From assembly GCA_900315095.1 (NCBI GenBank), contig OMXS01000015.1, positions 62,001 through 126,000 of the forward strand: a stretch of DNA of 64,000 nucleotides, read 5' to 3'. The position numbers and the translations under genes are program-made. The notes under the pieces were generated by a model, which was given only the letters and a program-made list of their open reading frames with translations, was not told the origin of the DNA and made no database searches. Shown piece by piece: positions 54,032-63,550 of the stretch. The stretch comes from an uncultured Prevotellaceae bacterium (GTDB taxonomy: Bacteria > Bacteroidota > Bacteroidia > Bacteroidales > Bacteroidaceae). Position 1 is the first letter of the stretch, and each line of letters begins with the position of its first letter.

Positions 54032-55060
54032 ATGAAAAAGATTCTATTATCAATCATCGCGCTTTGCTGCACAGTTGTGGCAGGGGCGCAGAACTCGTCG
54101 CAGATTGTCAGTGCAATACTCCAGACTGATGATGAAACTACACAGTTTTATGGAGCAGATGCTTTGAAGAGCGCATATAATGCCGCTGCACAAACCGGTA
54201 GCGTGATAACACTGACTTCAGGACAGTTTAACTTTTCTGTGGATATCAAGAAATCGGTGGCAATATATGGTGTTGGATTTGAGAACGATGCCACACCAGG
54301 AGTGCAAAGAACTATTATAAATGGAATGGTAGGCTTTAAGGCAGATGCAGATGGCAACACTGTGCAGAATGCTAGGTTGGAAGGTGTTTATGTGAATAGC
54401 AGTATTTATGTGAACCATTCTGAAAATCTCACTATTGCCAAATGCCAGTTCACTGATTTGGTAATCGAAGGAACCGGTGTTGGAGGCATGCTAGTGCGTC
54501 AGTGTTATTTCAGAAATTTCGATGGAAGTAATTACCAGATAGAGGGTATTACTTTAAAGAACAACTATATTTCTGGAGAGATAGGGAGAATATCGGCAGA
54601 TAGCCAAGTGTTGTTTGATCATAACATTCTTTCTTATGGCGGCCGTGATAGATATGCACATGCTTGCGCGTCTTATACTAATAATATTATACTAAGTCAA
54701 GGATGGTATGGTTCGGGAGTAGCAGATAACTCTTATGCTGCCAATAATGCATTTGCTATAGGCACTATCCCAGAAAGTGTTACTTCTGAAAACAACAAGT
54801 TCGGTGTTAATTTCTCTACCTTTTTTAGTGATGGTGCTACAAATGCCAATTATACCACCGATCGGACATTTACCATAGCAGATCCAGATACTTACAAGGG
54901 AACTGACGGAACGCCAATTGGAGTTGTTGGCGGTACCTATCCCTGGTATAAGCAGCCTGAAATACCATACGTGAAGGATCTGAATGCAACAGTCAGCGGC
55001 ACTGATCTCAACGTTTCATACGAGGCTGGCGTAAGAACTACTAATCCTCCAACAGAATAA
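54032..55060 (+). CDS. Secreted parallel beta-helix protein, paralogue 4
   Basis: A 342-aa protein, signal peptide MKKILLSIIALCCTVVAGAQ, then ALKSAYNAAAQTGSVITLTSGQFNFSVDIKKSVAIYGVGFEND, closest to paralogue 1 at this end. Coils include LEGVYVNSSIYVNHSENLTIAKCQF, VRQCYFRNFDG and LFDHNILSYGG. It ends ...LNATVSGTDLNVSYEAGVRTTNPPTE, nine residues longer than the other copies. Its base composition in the middle is more AT-rich than in paralogues 1-3, hinting at a separate origin of that part. The next gene begins 5 bp after its stop. Confidence 0.82.
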   Translation: MKKILLSIIALCCTVVAGAQNSSQIVSAILQTDDETTQFYGADALKSAYNAAAQTGSVITLTSGQFNFSVDIKKSVAIYGVGFENDATPGVQRTIINGMVGFKADADGNTVQNARLEGVYVNSSIYVNHSENLTIAKCQFTDLVIEGTGVGGMLVRQCYFRNFDGSNYQIEGITLKNNYISGEIGRISADSQVLFDHNILSYGGRDRYAHACASYTNNIILSQGWYGSGVADNSYAANNAFAIGTIPESVTSENNKFGVNFSTFFSDGATNANYTTDRTFTIADPDTYKGTDGTPIGVVGGTYPWYKQPEIPYVKDLNATVSGTDLNVSYEAGVRTTNPPTE

Positions 55061-55065
55061 GACTT

Positions 55066-56973
55066 ATGAAAAGGATAAGATATTTGCTGATAGCGGCGGC
55101 AGCCTTGATAAGCACCGCGGCGGCAGCACAGACAAACGACATTGTAGAACGGAAATACTGGCTGGACGGAGACATCACCCAAGCACAGGACTTGGCACCT
55201 GACCACGCCAGCATAGACATCTCGGCGCTGAAGCCGGGAATACACTCGCTTTCCGTTCGTGTGAAGGACGCTGGGGGCTTGTGGAGCTCACAGGTGGCAA
55301 GGTACTTCATCAAGCCATATGCCGACAACAGCGCAAGCACCAATAGCATAGTGCAACACCAGTACTGGATTGACGGTAATCTGCAAGCAGCGGTCACTTC
55401 GGGCTCGAAGCCACAGCCCATCTCTGTCTCTTCGCTGAACGCAGGCCTCCACACGTTCACAGTGCGCGTGCAGGACCAGACAGGCACATGGAGCTCGCAA
55501 GTGGCAAAATGCTTCATAAAGCCGTATACCGAAATCAGCGTTGGCGACAAGGAGATAGTGAAGCACCAGTACTGGATTGACGGCAAACTGGAGGCGCAGG
55601 TGACTCAGGGCGACCCGATAAGGCTCATCGGCATCGAAGGGCTGAACCCCGGTCTGCACTCGCTTACCGTGCGCGTGAAGGACAACACCGGAGTGTGGAG
55701 TTCGCAGGTGGCCAAGTACTTCATCAAGCCTTATACCGAAATCAGCGTTGGCGACAAGGAAATAGTGAAGCACCAGTACTGGATTGACGGCAAACTGGAG
55801 GCACAGGTGACTCAGGGCGACCCGATAAGACTCATCGACATCGAAGGACTGAAGTCTGGTCTGCACTCGCTCACCGTGCGCGTGCAGGACAACACCGGAG
55901 TGTGGAGTTCGCAGGTGGCCAAGTACTTCATCAAGCCGTATACCGAAATCAGCGTGGAAGACAAGGAGATAGTTCAACACCAGTACTGGATTGACGGCAA
56001 CGTGGATGCCATAGTGACTCTGAATCAGAAGGACCCGATAGACGTCATCGACATCGAAGGACTGAAGCAAGGACTGCATTCGCTCACCGTACGCGTGAAG
56101 GACAACACCGGAGTGTGGAGTTCGCAGGTGGCGAAATATTTCATCGTGAAGGGTGATGAGACGGTGGAGGAGGCCACCATCACACGTTACATGTACTGGT
56201 TCGACGATGATACGGACGGCTTCAAGACTGGCCCGCTCACCTCGGTCACAGGCACGATGGACATCGATATCAGCGACGTGGAGGCAGGCACGCACACTCT
56301 GTGGTGGCGTTGCGGCGACTCCAAGGGCGCGTGGAGCGAGGCTCGTTCGGTGACTTTCGAGAGCCGTAGTTTCTACGACTACACCGTACCGGAATCGGGA
56401 GTAGGCACATTCTCTGCCGATGTCAACCTCGAACTGCCCGACGGACTGCAGGCTCATTTCTGCACCTACTTGAAGGAGGTGGACGAGGGACTGGCCATCA
56501 AGATTATCGGCATCGACGGCAACGTGATTTCTGCCAATACAGGTATGCTGATGAGCGGAACAGGCGGCGAGACCTACCGACTGAAGTACACCGCAGAGCC
56601 GGGAGCAACCAACGAGAGCAACAAACTGGTGGCCGTGGTTGAGTCGGAGCATATACCAGCCACCAACGGACTCTACACCAACTTCATGATGAAGGGCGGA
56701 AGGTTCGTCAAGATTCTTGAGGAGGACGAGTCGGTAATGATGCCCGCACACCGCGCTTACCTGCCGCTGCTCACCGCAGAGGTGGCTAATGCCAATGCCA
56801 TTGGCATCATCTGGGACGACGACACCGTGACAGGACTCGACGGCGTTGCTGCAGACGACAACCGCACCAATCCTAACCTCGATGGCACCATCTACAACCT
56901 GCAGGGACAGAAGGTTGACCACCCGACACGAGGAATCTATATCATAAACGGAAAGAAAGTTGTAATAAAATAA
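55066..56973 (+). CDS. Secreted repeat protein with T9SS-like C-terminal segment
   Basis: A 635-aa protein with signal peptide MKRIRYLLIAAAALISTAAAAQ. Six repeats of about 69 aa follow, each with (Q/K)YW(I/L/F)D(G/D), then an ITLxxGLHSLTVRVKDNTGVWSSQVAKYFI-like strand pair. Repeats 3 and 4 (55528-55941) are nearly identical at the DNA level, in 207-bp units. The last 180 residues hold a non-repeat domain and end in TIYNLQGQKVDHPTRGIYIINGKKVVIK, which resembles the C-terminal sorting segment of Bacteroidetes T9SS cargo. It would place the protein on the outer surface. It follows paralogue 4 directly and is probably expressed and exported with it. Confidence 0.82.
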   Translation: MKRIRYLLIAAAALISTAAAAQTNDIVERKYWLDGDITQAQDLAPDHASIDISALKPGIHSLSVRVKDAGGLWSSQVARYFIKPYADNSASTNSIVQHQYWIDGNLQAAVTSGSKPQPISVSSLNAGLHTFTVRVQDQTGTWSSQVAKCFIKPYTEISVGDKEIVKHQYWIDGKLEAQVTQGDPIRLIGIEGLNPGLHSLTVRVKDNTGVWSSQVAKYFIKPYTEISVGDKEIVKHQYWIDGKLEAQVTQGDPIRLIDIEGLKSGLHSLTVRVQDNTGVWSSQVAKYFIKPYTEISVEDKEIVQHQYWIDGNVDAIVTLNQKDPIDVIDIEGLKQGLHSLTVRVKDNTGVWSSQVAKYFIVKGDETVEEATITRYMYWFDDDTDGFKTGPLTSVTGTMDIDISDVEAGTHTLWWRCGDSKGAWSEARSVTFESRSFYDYTVPESGVGTFSADVNLELPDGLQAHFCTYLKEVDEGLAIKIIGIDGNVISANTGMLMSGTGGETYRLKYTAEPGATNESNKLVAVVESEHIPATNGLYTNFMMKGGRFVKILEEDESVMMPAHRAYLPLLTAEVANANAIGIIWDDDTVTGLDGVAADDNRTNPNLDGTIYNLQGQKVDHPTRGIYIINGKKVVIK

Positions 56974-56976
56974 GCA

Positions 56977-57222
56977 ATGAAAAAGAAATATATTTCACCG
57001 GAAATAATAGAGGTAACCGACTTTGGCAATCCGCTGCTAGACATCGGAACCACCATCCCAGTGGATACTGGCGGCAGCGGAGAAAGCCAGTCGGGCGCCG
57101 AGGGCAAGCGGCACAACGATGTTGTTGACGAGGATGAAGAACCAACCGACAGCATCATCAAGTACCGCCGCGACCCGATGGACTTCATCCCCAAATCGTT
57201 CACAAAGGTGTGGGAAGACTGA
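56977..57222 (+). CDS. Small acidic protein ending the secreted-protein operon
   Basis: An 81-aa protein, MKKKYISPEIIEVTDFGNPLLDIG followed by a Gly/Ser-rich linker (TGGSGESQSGAEG) and an acidic part (VDEDEEPTDS) ending DFIPKSFTKVWED. No signal peptide. Starts of this MKKxYxxPxxxxV type are common in short Bacteroidetes proteins of unknown role near surface-protein genes. It begins 4 bp after the repeat protein, so it is cotranscribed. A peptide precursor or a chaperone-like helper are both guesses. Confidence 0.7.
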   Translation: MKKKYISPEIIEVTDFGNPLLDIGTTIPVDTGGSGESQSGAEGKRHNDVVDEDEEPTDSIIKYRRDPMDFIPKSFTKVWED

Positions 57223-57236
57223 TTCCCGAACTTGTC

Positions 57237-57269
57237 AGACGGGCTGAATCATTCAGCCCGTCTTTTTTT
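57237..57269 (+). terminator. Terminator of the secreted-protein operon
   Basis: A perfect 13-bp stem AGACGGGCTGAAT / ATTCAGCCCGTCT with a 1-nt centre, then a run of T. Confidence 0.85.
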
Positions 57270-57458
57270 TGTAATTATATATTGTTTTACCCTACTATGG
57301 ATTGTTTTCCGTAAAATGCCCTGCCGGCAGTCGTTTTCCCCTTCAGCCAGCGACCGTTGGTTCCCCGCCCCTTTAGGGGAGTCGTTTGCACCTCCCTTGT
57401 CTTGCTCTCCTGTCAGGGTCTGCCCCGCGTCCCCTCTTTTCTCCTTTGTTGCCCCCAA

Positions 57459-58257
57459 CGTCATCCCGACGCTTTTGTATTGCAAAGATACAACACAAAA
57501 CGCCAAGTGCCAAAAATCGGGAGTCTGCAACTTGTAAAAATCTGTTAACAAACCACCTATAATTCGATAAATATTGTTAAATCCCATATAACTCCCACGT
57601 TATTAGCAAGTTAGCGAAGTGTCAAGGAACACACTCCAGTTAGTGAAATCAATCTAGGCATGGATTTACAACATTGTAACATTACAACATTACAACATTA
57701 AGGATTTCGATGTAGCATGTCAGAGTAAAAATCAGGTCATGGGTCAGAGAATAGGTTACAAATTATAAGTATTATAATTTAATAATAATATATATTATAA
57801 TATATATTATTATTAACCATTGTAGGCAACCCTTCTCTCTGCATGTCTGTAATTTCTTAATGTTGTAATGTTGTAAAGTTGCATTTCTTGAAACGCGACA
57901 ACGCATAATCGCGCAACTCTCTGGCATCGTGTTAGTTATGGCAGATTTTGCAATCTTTAAGAAAGTTGTATTATTTCTTTAACATATTTTTACGAGTTAT
58001 GGATGCTCGAAATTTCGCATACTGGAGAAAAAGTTGTATCTTTGTAACAGCAAATCCCCCACCATACCTCCCGCGAGGAGATGCCGAACCGCCCCCGGCC
58101 ACACTCCTCGAAACATATACCATTCGCCGCCCAGTCATATACCGGCCGGCACCCGGAACATATACCTTCCGTCCCCTCAAACATATACCGTTCGCTCCCC
58201 AATGGTATACATACGGCACCATGAGAGGTGCATCAATCGCCCGACAGGCGAAAAAGC
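57459..58257 (-). repeat. Dispersed non-coding element, copy C (inverted)
   Basis: In minus-strand orientation it has the same start (TCGCC-TGTC-GGGCGA, GCACC-GGTGC hairpins), GGTATATGTTT units and CTCCTCGCGGGAG, and the same promoter end with CGTCGGGATGACG, as copies A and B. Its middle is diverged: the AT palindrome, the CAACACTG repeats (here ACATTACA repeats) and their spacing differ. The small open frames across it are not conserved with copies A and B. Confidence 0.82.
57483..57514 (-). promoter_or_regulatory. Outward promoter at the end of element C
   Basis: Minus strand TTTG (57514-57511), 20 nt, TATCTTTG (57490-57483), reading leftwards toward the terminator of the secreted operon, with no gene in front of it. 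Confidence 0.65.
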
Positions 58258-58351
58258 GTTCATGGGCTTGCCGAATAAGCACCCGGAATGTACATAGAAA
58301 GCACTCTGAAGAGGATGCGACAAATGCTCAACCGCAGGCGTGTACATAATA

Positions 58352-58378
58352 AAACCGCACCTAGGACAGATGCGGTTT
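58352..58378 (-). terminator. Terminator of the HMA gene
   Basis: AAACCGCA / TGCGGTTT with an 11-nt loop, followed on the minus strand by TATT. Confidence 0.65.
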
Positions 58379-58441
58379 CAAAATACTCATATGTGTTGTG
58401 AATTCGATTCCTCTCAAAAGAGAGCAGGGTAGAGGCCCCGC

Positions 58442-58774
58442 TTAGTCCTTGCAGTCTTCCTTGCCGCAGTTGGGGTCGTGCTTCTTCTCCTTGCCTGCCT
58501 CGGGCTTCATCTTGCCTGCGGTGAATCCGAGTGCAACGATGGCTCGCTGGATGTCCTTCTTCGAGGTTTTCTTGGTGTCGAAGGTCACCACCATGTCCTT
58601 GGTCACCTCGTCCCACTGAGCCGTTTTCACGCCGTCGATGGCCTTGGCTGTTGTGGTGATGCGCTGTCCGCAGCGTTCGCAACGTCCGTTCACCTTGAAT
58701 TTGATTGTCTTGTCTTTTGCCTGTGCCGCGCCGCAGACGATGATTGCGAGGGCAGCGATGATGATTTTCTTCAT
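58442..58774 (-). CDS. Secreted heavy-metal-associated (HMA) domain protein
   Basis: A 110-aa periplasmic protein: signal peptide MKKIIIAALAIIVCGAAQA, then one HMA domain with the metal motif NGRCERCGQRI (C-x2-C) and TFDTKKTSKKDIQRAIVALGF. The C-terminal tail HDPNCGKEDCKD has two further Cys and a His that may bind metal. It binds copper or a similar metal, probably as a periplasmic chaperone. No partner transporter is nearby. It is a short gene with its own terminator, 95 bp from fumarase. Confidence 0.88.
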   Translation of the reverse strand: MKKIIIAALAIIVCGAAQAKDKTIKFKVNGRCERCGQRITTTAKAIDGVKTAQWDEVTKDMVVTFDTKKTSKKDIQRAIVALGFTAGKMKPEAGKEKKHDPNCGKEDCKD

Positions 58775-58813
58775 TTCTATAAGTTATTGAGTTTTATTAA
58801 TGTATTAAGTAGA

Positions 58814-58857
58814 CAAGTTAACAAGTCGACTTGTTTGCTCGTCTACTTGTTAACTTG
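58814..58857. terminator. Inverted repeat between fumarase and HMA genes
   Basis: A 13-bp perfect inverted repeat CAAGTTAACAAGT / ACTTGTTAACTTG with an 18-nt loop, 13 bp after the fumarase stop. There is no good T-run, so it may end transcription only weakly or act as an operator. Confidence 0.5.
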
Positions 58858-58869
58858 CCGGTTAGTCAG

Positions 58870-60516
58870 TTATGAGTTGCACTTCCAGGGCTTCAGTTGC
58901 TTGAAGAAGTCGTTGCCCTTGTCGTCAACGAGGATGAATGCGGGGAAGTCCTCAACGGTAATCTTCCATATCGCCTCCATGCCTAGTTCGGGATACTCGA
59001 CGCACTCGATGCTCTTGATGCTCGACTGCGAGAGCACAGCAGCCACGCCTCCGATGGTGCCGAGATAGAATCCGCCGTGCTTCTTGCAGGCGTCGGTAAC
59101 CTCTTGTGTGCGGTTGCCCTTGGCAATCATCACGAGAGATGCGCCGTGATCCTGGAACTCGTCAACATACGGGTCCATGCGGTTGGCTGTGGTAGGTCCC
59201 ATAGAGCCGCAAGGATAGCCTTCTGGAGTCTTTGCCGGTCCTGCGTAGAGGATGGGGTGGTCCTTGAAGTATGCCGGCATCTCCTCGCCTGCGTCGAGAC
59301 GTGCCTTGAGTTTTGCATGTGCGATGTCGCGAGCCACAATGATTGTTCCCTTGAGGTTTACTCGTGTTGAAACAGGGTACTTGGTGAGTTCAGCGCGTAC
59401 GGCGTCGATGCCCTTGTCGAGGTCAATCTCGATGCCCTTGCCGCCCTCGCCCGGCTTGCGGAACTCCTCGGGGATGAGTTCTGTTGGGTTGTCGTCCATC
59501 TTCTCAAGCCATATACCGTCGGCGTTGATTTTTGCCTTGATGTTGCGGTCGGCAGAGCAGCTTACGCCCATGCCGATGGGGCATGATGCTCCGTGACGAG
59601 GCAGTCGAACCACGCGGATGTCGTGAGCGAGTGCCTTGCCTCCGAACTGTGCTCCGAGCCCAATCTTGTGAGCCTCTGCGAGCAGTTTGTTCTCAAGGTC
59701 GATGTCGCGGAATGCGCGTCCTGTCTCGTCGCCTGTTGTAGGCAGGTTGTCGTAGTATTTTATTGAAGCGAGCTTCACGGTGAGCAGGTTCTTCTCTGCC
59801 GAGGTGCCGCCGATGACGAAAGCGATGTGATATGGAGGACAAGCCGCTGTTCCGAGGCTCTTCATTTTCTCCACGAGGAACGGCAGCAGGGTGCCTTCGT
59901 TCTGGATTGTTGCCTTTGTCATGGGGTAGAAGTATGTCTTGTTGGCCGAGCCGCCGCCCTTAGCCACCATTACGAAGCGGTACTCGTCGCCCTCCACGGC
60001 CTCGATGTCAATCTGTGCAGGCAGGTTGCAACGGGTGTTCACCTCATCGTACATGTTCAGCGGAGCGTTCTGCGAGTAGCGCAGGTTGTCCTCGGTGAAG
60101 GTGTTGTAGACGCCGAGCGAGAGAGCCTCCTCGTCCTCGAATCCTGTCCACACCTGCTGTCCCTTCTCGCCGTGTATGATGGCGGTGCCGGTGTCCTGGC
60201 AGAACGGGAGGATGCCCTTGCATGCTGTCTCAGCGTTGCGGAGGAACTGGAGAGCAACATACTTGTCGTTCTCGCTAGCCTCTGGGTCGCTGAGTATAGC
60301 AGCCACCTGTAGGTTGTGTTCGCGGCGGAGCATGAACTCCACGTCGTGGAACGCCTGCTGTGCGAGCAGCGTGAGTGCTTCCTTTGATACTTTCAGAATC
60401 TTGTGTCCTTCAAATTCGCCTGTGCTTACTCCTTCTTTTGAGAGCAGGCGATACTCCGTCTTGTCCTCGCCGAGCTGGAACATCGGAGCGTACTTAAATT
60501 CAGGTTTGTTTGCCAT
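58870..60516 (-). CDS. fumA: Class I fumarate hydratase (iron-sulfur)
   Basis: Interconverts fumarate and malate with a [4Fe-4S] cluster. The 548-aa single chain has the alpha and beta parts of class I fumarases fused. The cluster Cys motifs are [16 protein letters not shown] and [17 protein letters not shown], and [18 protein letters not shown] lies in the substrate site of the beta part. The length fits Enterobacteria FumA/B. It is a single gene between M16 and the HMA gene and supports the fumarate respiration or branched TCA route typical of Prevotella and Bacteroides. Confidence 0.95.
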   Translation of the reverse strand: MANKPEFKYAPMFQLGEDKTEYRLLSKEGVSTGEFEGHKILKVSKEALTLLAQQAFHDVEFMLRREHNLQVAAILSDPEASENDKYVALQFLRNAETACKGILPFCQDTGTAIIHGEKGQQVWTGFEDEEALSLGVYNTFTEDNLRYSQNAPLNMYDEVNTRCNLPAQIDIEAVEGDEYRFVMVAKGGGSANKTYFYPMTKATIQNEGTLLPFLVEKMKSLGTAACPPYHIAFVIGGTSAEKNLLTVKLASIKYYDNLPTTGDETGRAFRDIDLENKLLAEAHKIGLGAQFGGKALAHDIRVVRLPRHGASCPIGMGVSCSADRNIKAKINADGIWLEKMDDNPTELIPEEFRKPGEGGKGIEIDLDKGIDAVRAELTKYPVSTRVNLKGTIIVARDIAHAKLKARLDAGEEMPAYFKDHPILYAGPAKTPEGYPCGSMGPTTANRMDPYVDEFQDHGASLVMIAKGNRTQEVTDACKKHGGFYLGTIGGVAAVLSQSSIKSIECVEYPELGMEAIWKITVEDFPAFILVDDKGNDFFKQLKPWKCNS

Positions 60517-60550
60517 AATGTTTCTTTTTATTTGGTTTGTTTGTAGGTGT

Positions 60551-60616
60551 TATTTCTAGCCTTTCTAGTCTTTCTAGAATATCTAGTTTTTCTAGCCAAT
60601 CTAGATTATCTATAAT
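60551..60616. repeat. Nine-bp phased TCTAG repeat
   Basis: TCTAG occurs at 60555, 60564, 60573, 60582, 60591 and 60600, followed by TCTAT at 60609, an exact 9-bp period in the gap between the protease and fumarase genes. Confidence 0.9.
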
Positions 60617-60620
60617 CCTT

Positions 60621-63533
60621 TTAATATCCGAACACCTCTTCTGTGGTGAGGCGTTTCACGGGTGCAATCTTCTCGAGAGCATCCATGTCGAGGTTGTTCT
60701 CATCGCCAAGGATGATGTACCGGTACTGCTTGTTGGCCATGAGATTCTTCTCGTAGTCGACAATGTCCTTTAGCGTCACCTTCGACAGGTCTTGATAAAT
60801 CTTGCCGTTAAGGTCGTAGTCGATGCCCAGACGCTTGGCGTTTAGGTAACTGTAGATGATGCTCATCTTAGTGGTGCGCATGCTGGCCAGCTGCTTTGTC
60901 AGGGCGTCCTTGGCAATGTTGAAGCCGTTCTCGCTGGCAGGCATCTCGTTGAGAATCTCGTTGTAGTGGTTGATGCAGTCCATCATCTTGTCGTTCTGCG
61001 TGATAATATGTGTCATGAACGACTCCTTGCGTCCCTTCACGCTGGGGCGAGAGTAGAAGGCGTAGGCATTGTATGCAAGTCCGCGTGTCTCGCGCATCTC
61101 CTGGAACACTATGCCGTTCATGCCGCCACCGAAATATTCGTTGAAGAGTGCGCGTATGGCTGCCTCGTCGGGGTTCCAGTCGCGCCCCTCGTTGTGATAC
61201 ATGCGCATGTAGATGTTCTTGGCGTCGTATGGAGCAAGCAGCACCTCGTTCTTGTCGGCCCTCTGGTCGAGATACGGGTTGTTCTGCGGAACGCTGGCGA
61301 GTTGTTTCGCCGTGCTGTGCAGTTTCTTGACGTTGTCTGCAACGGTCTTCTCGTCTGCAGGTCCGTAGTAGAGTACGCTATGTTCATACTGAGACAGATT
61401 CTTCAGCAGGTCGATGAACGCCTGTGGGTTTGCGCTCTTCAGTTCCTGTTCCGTCACGAGGTCGCGGTAGGCGTTGTGAGCGCCTTGTGTGCCGTAGGCA
61501 TAGAGGTATGCGAAATAAGACTGCTGGCTCTTCTTTGCATCGTCGCGTTTCTTCAATGTCATGTCCACCAGCTGGTCGTATGCCTCCTTGTCGGCCTTTG
61601 CATGCATGAACAGGTCGTCAAGCAATGTCATGGCCTGTGTCATGTTCTCGCTAAGTCCTGAAAGGCTTACGGTGAGGTTTTCCTCTCCCACGTTGATGCT
61701 CCAGTCGCATCCCAGTTCATAGAACTTCTGCTTGATGTCGGTGGCTGTCATGCGGTCGGTGCCGAGGTATTGTATGTAGTCGGCTGCAATGTCATACCGC
61801 TTGTCTGCGCTCTGTCCGAACTCATATCGGTAGGCAAGGTTGAACAATCCGTTGGTGGTATTCTTAACATAGTAGAGCGGCATGCCTTTCTTCATCTGCG
61901 AGGAAGAGAAGTCTGTCTTGTAATCTACGAACTTTGGTTGTATGGGTTCCACCTGCGAGTCTTGTATGTCCTTCACGAACTGGCTCATCTGGTCGCGGTT
62001 TGCCTGGATAGGAGTGATTATTGGCTTGTCGATTTTCTTCTGCAGAGAGTCGATGCCTTGTTTCTTGAACACGGTGACATAGCCGTCGGTGAAGAAATTG
62101 TTGGCAAAGGCCACCAACTCAGGCTTGGTGATGCGTTCGATGCGTTCGATGCGGCCCACCATCTGTTTCCAGTCAATCTCGTTGATGAAGGCATCGACGA
62201 ACTGGTCGGCACGTCCGCCGTTGCTCTCCAGCAACTGGTAGTAACTTCGTTTCTTGTTGTTGATGATGCTTGGCAGCAGGTTGTCGGGGAAGTCGCCCTT
62301 CTTCAGTTTGTCAATCTCGGCAAGCATCAGGCTTCTCACCTCTTCGAGGCTTTGTCCCTGCTTTGGCGTTCCCATAAGGAAGAAGCCGCCGTGGTCGTGC
62401 ATCAGTTCGCTGGTGCCTATAGCACGCTGCACCTTCATTGTCTGGTTGAGGTTGAGGTCGAAGAGTCCTGCGCGTCCGTTGCTCAGCACGTCCTCCAGCA
62501 GTTGGAGGGTGTCGGCCTGCAACGCGTTGGCCTCCTTTGTTCGCCATGCCATCCACACCTGTTCTGCCTCTTGTCCGATAACGGTTGAGTCCTTCGGTGT
62601 CGTCAGCGGTGTCAGCGGAGCGAATGTGGGTTGTGTTACATCGTCTCCCGGTTTCCAGTCGCCGAAATACTTGTCGATAAGGGCAATGGTCTTTTCGGGG
62701 TCTAGGTCGCCCGCCATGCAGATGGCAACATTGTTAGGAACATACCATTTGTTGAAATAGTTCTTGATGTTCACTATCGACGGGTTCTTCAGGTGCTCCT
62801 GAGTGCCGATGGTGGTCTGTGTTCCGTAAGGGTGGTTGGGCCACAGCATCTTGCTTATGGTGTAGAAGAGTTTGCGTTGGTCGCTGCTGAGTCCGATGTT
62901 ATACTCCTCATAGACAGCCTCCAGTTCGGTGTGAAAGCCGCGAATCACCATGTTCTTGAAACGGTCTGACTGTATTTTTGCCCAGTTCTCCACCTCGTTC
63001 GACGGGATGTCCTCGGTGTAGCAAGTCACATCGTTGCTGGTGTATGCGTTAGAGCCTTCTGCACCGATGGCTGCCATCAGTTTGTCATACTCGTTGGGTA
63101 TGAAGTACTGTGCAGCCAGTTGCGAGATGCTGTCAATCTCGTGGTATTTCTGACGGCGCAGTTCGGGGTCGGTTACGAGGCGGTATTCTTCATATCGCTT
63201 CTCAATCTCGTCGAGAAGCGGTGCCTCTGCTTGTGGGTTGTTCGTGCCGAATTGCTTGGTGCCCTTGAACATCAGGTGTTCCAAATAATGCGCCAAGCCT
63301 GTTGTCTCTGAAGGGTCGTTCTTAGAGCCTGTGCGAACGGCAATGAACGTCTGAATGCGCGGTTTCTCCTGATTGACAGAGATGTACACTTTCAAGCCGT
63401 TGTCGAGGGTGTAGATGCGAGTCTGCATCAGGTCGCCCGGCACGGTTGCATACTTGTAATCCTTTGCTGATAAGGACAAAGGTAAAAAAGTAAGAAGGTA
63501 GAAAAGCAGTATCCTACCGAATGTCTTTTTCAT
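60621..63533 (-). CDS. Secreted M16 zinc metalloprotease (pitrilysin family)
   Basis: A 970-aa protein with a signal peptide (about 1-23), and the inverted zinc motif HYLEH at residues 82-86 (GLAHYLEHLMFKGTKQFG) in the first of four M16 repeats; a distal Glu for zinc is expected around 160. Later M16 domains (about 220-430, 560-750 and 770-930) lack the zinc motif, as in normal full-length M16 proteins. It is exported to the periplasm or surface and degrades small proteins or peptides. The partial gene upstream is 18 bp away and may be its operon partner. Confidence 0.92.
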   Translation of the reverse strand: MKKTFGRILLFYLLTFLPLSLSAKDYKYATVPGDLMQTRIYTLDNGLKVYISVNQEKPRIQTFIAVRTGSKNDPSETTGLAHYLEHLMFKGTKQFGTNNPQAEAPLLDEIEKRYEEYRLVTDPELRRQKYHEIDSISQLAAQYFIPNEYDKLMAAIGAEGSNAYTSNDVTCYTEDIPSNEVENWAKIQSDRFKNMVIRGFHTELEAVYEEYNIGLSSDQRKLFYTISKMLWPNHPYGTQTTIGTQEHLKNPSIVNIKNYFNKWYVPNNVAICMAGDLDPEKTIALIDKYFGDWKPGDDVTQPTFAPLTPLTTPKDSTVIGQEAEQVWMAWRTKEANALQADTLQLLEDVLSNGRAGLFDLNLNQTMKVQRAIGTSELMHDHGGFFLMGTPKQGQSLEEVRSLMLAEIDKLKKGDFPDNLLPSIINNKKRSYYQLLESNGGRADQFVDAFINEIDWKQMVGRIERIERITKPELVAFANNFFTDGYVTVFKKQGIDSLQKKIDKPIITPIQANRDQMSQFVKDIQDSQVEPIQPKFVDYKTDFSSSQMKKGMPLYYVKNTTNGLFNLAYRYEFGQSADKRYDIAADYIQYLGTDRMTATDIKQKFYELGCDWSINVGEENLTVSLSGLSENMTQAMTLLDDLFMHAKADKEAYDQLVDMTLKKRDDAKKSQQSYFAYLYAYGTQGAHNAYRDLVTEQELKSANPQAFIDLLKNLSQYEHSVLYYGPADEKTVADNVKKLHSTAKQLASVPQNNPYLDQRADKNEVLLAPYDAKNIYMRMYHNEGRDWNPDEAAIRALFNEYFGGGMNGIVFQEMRETRGLAYNAYAFYSRPSVKGRKESFMTHIITQNDKMMDCINHYNEILNEMPASENGFNIAKDALTKQLASMRTTKMSIIYSYLNAKRLGIDYDLNGKIYQDLSKVTLKDIVDYEKNLMANKQYRYIILGDENNLDMDALEKIAPVKRLTTEEVFGY

Positions 63534-63550
63534 TAGTCTATTTATTTGTT

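Noticed and set aside
55288-56922. 544-aa ORF antisense to the repeat surface protein
   Set aside because: It mirrors the repeats of the real gene, including the repeat phase, and has no motif of its own.
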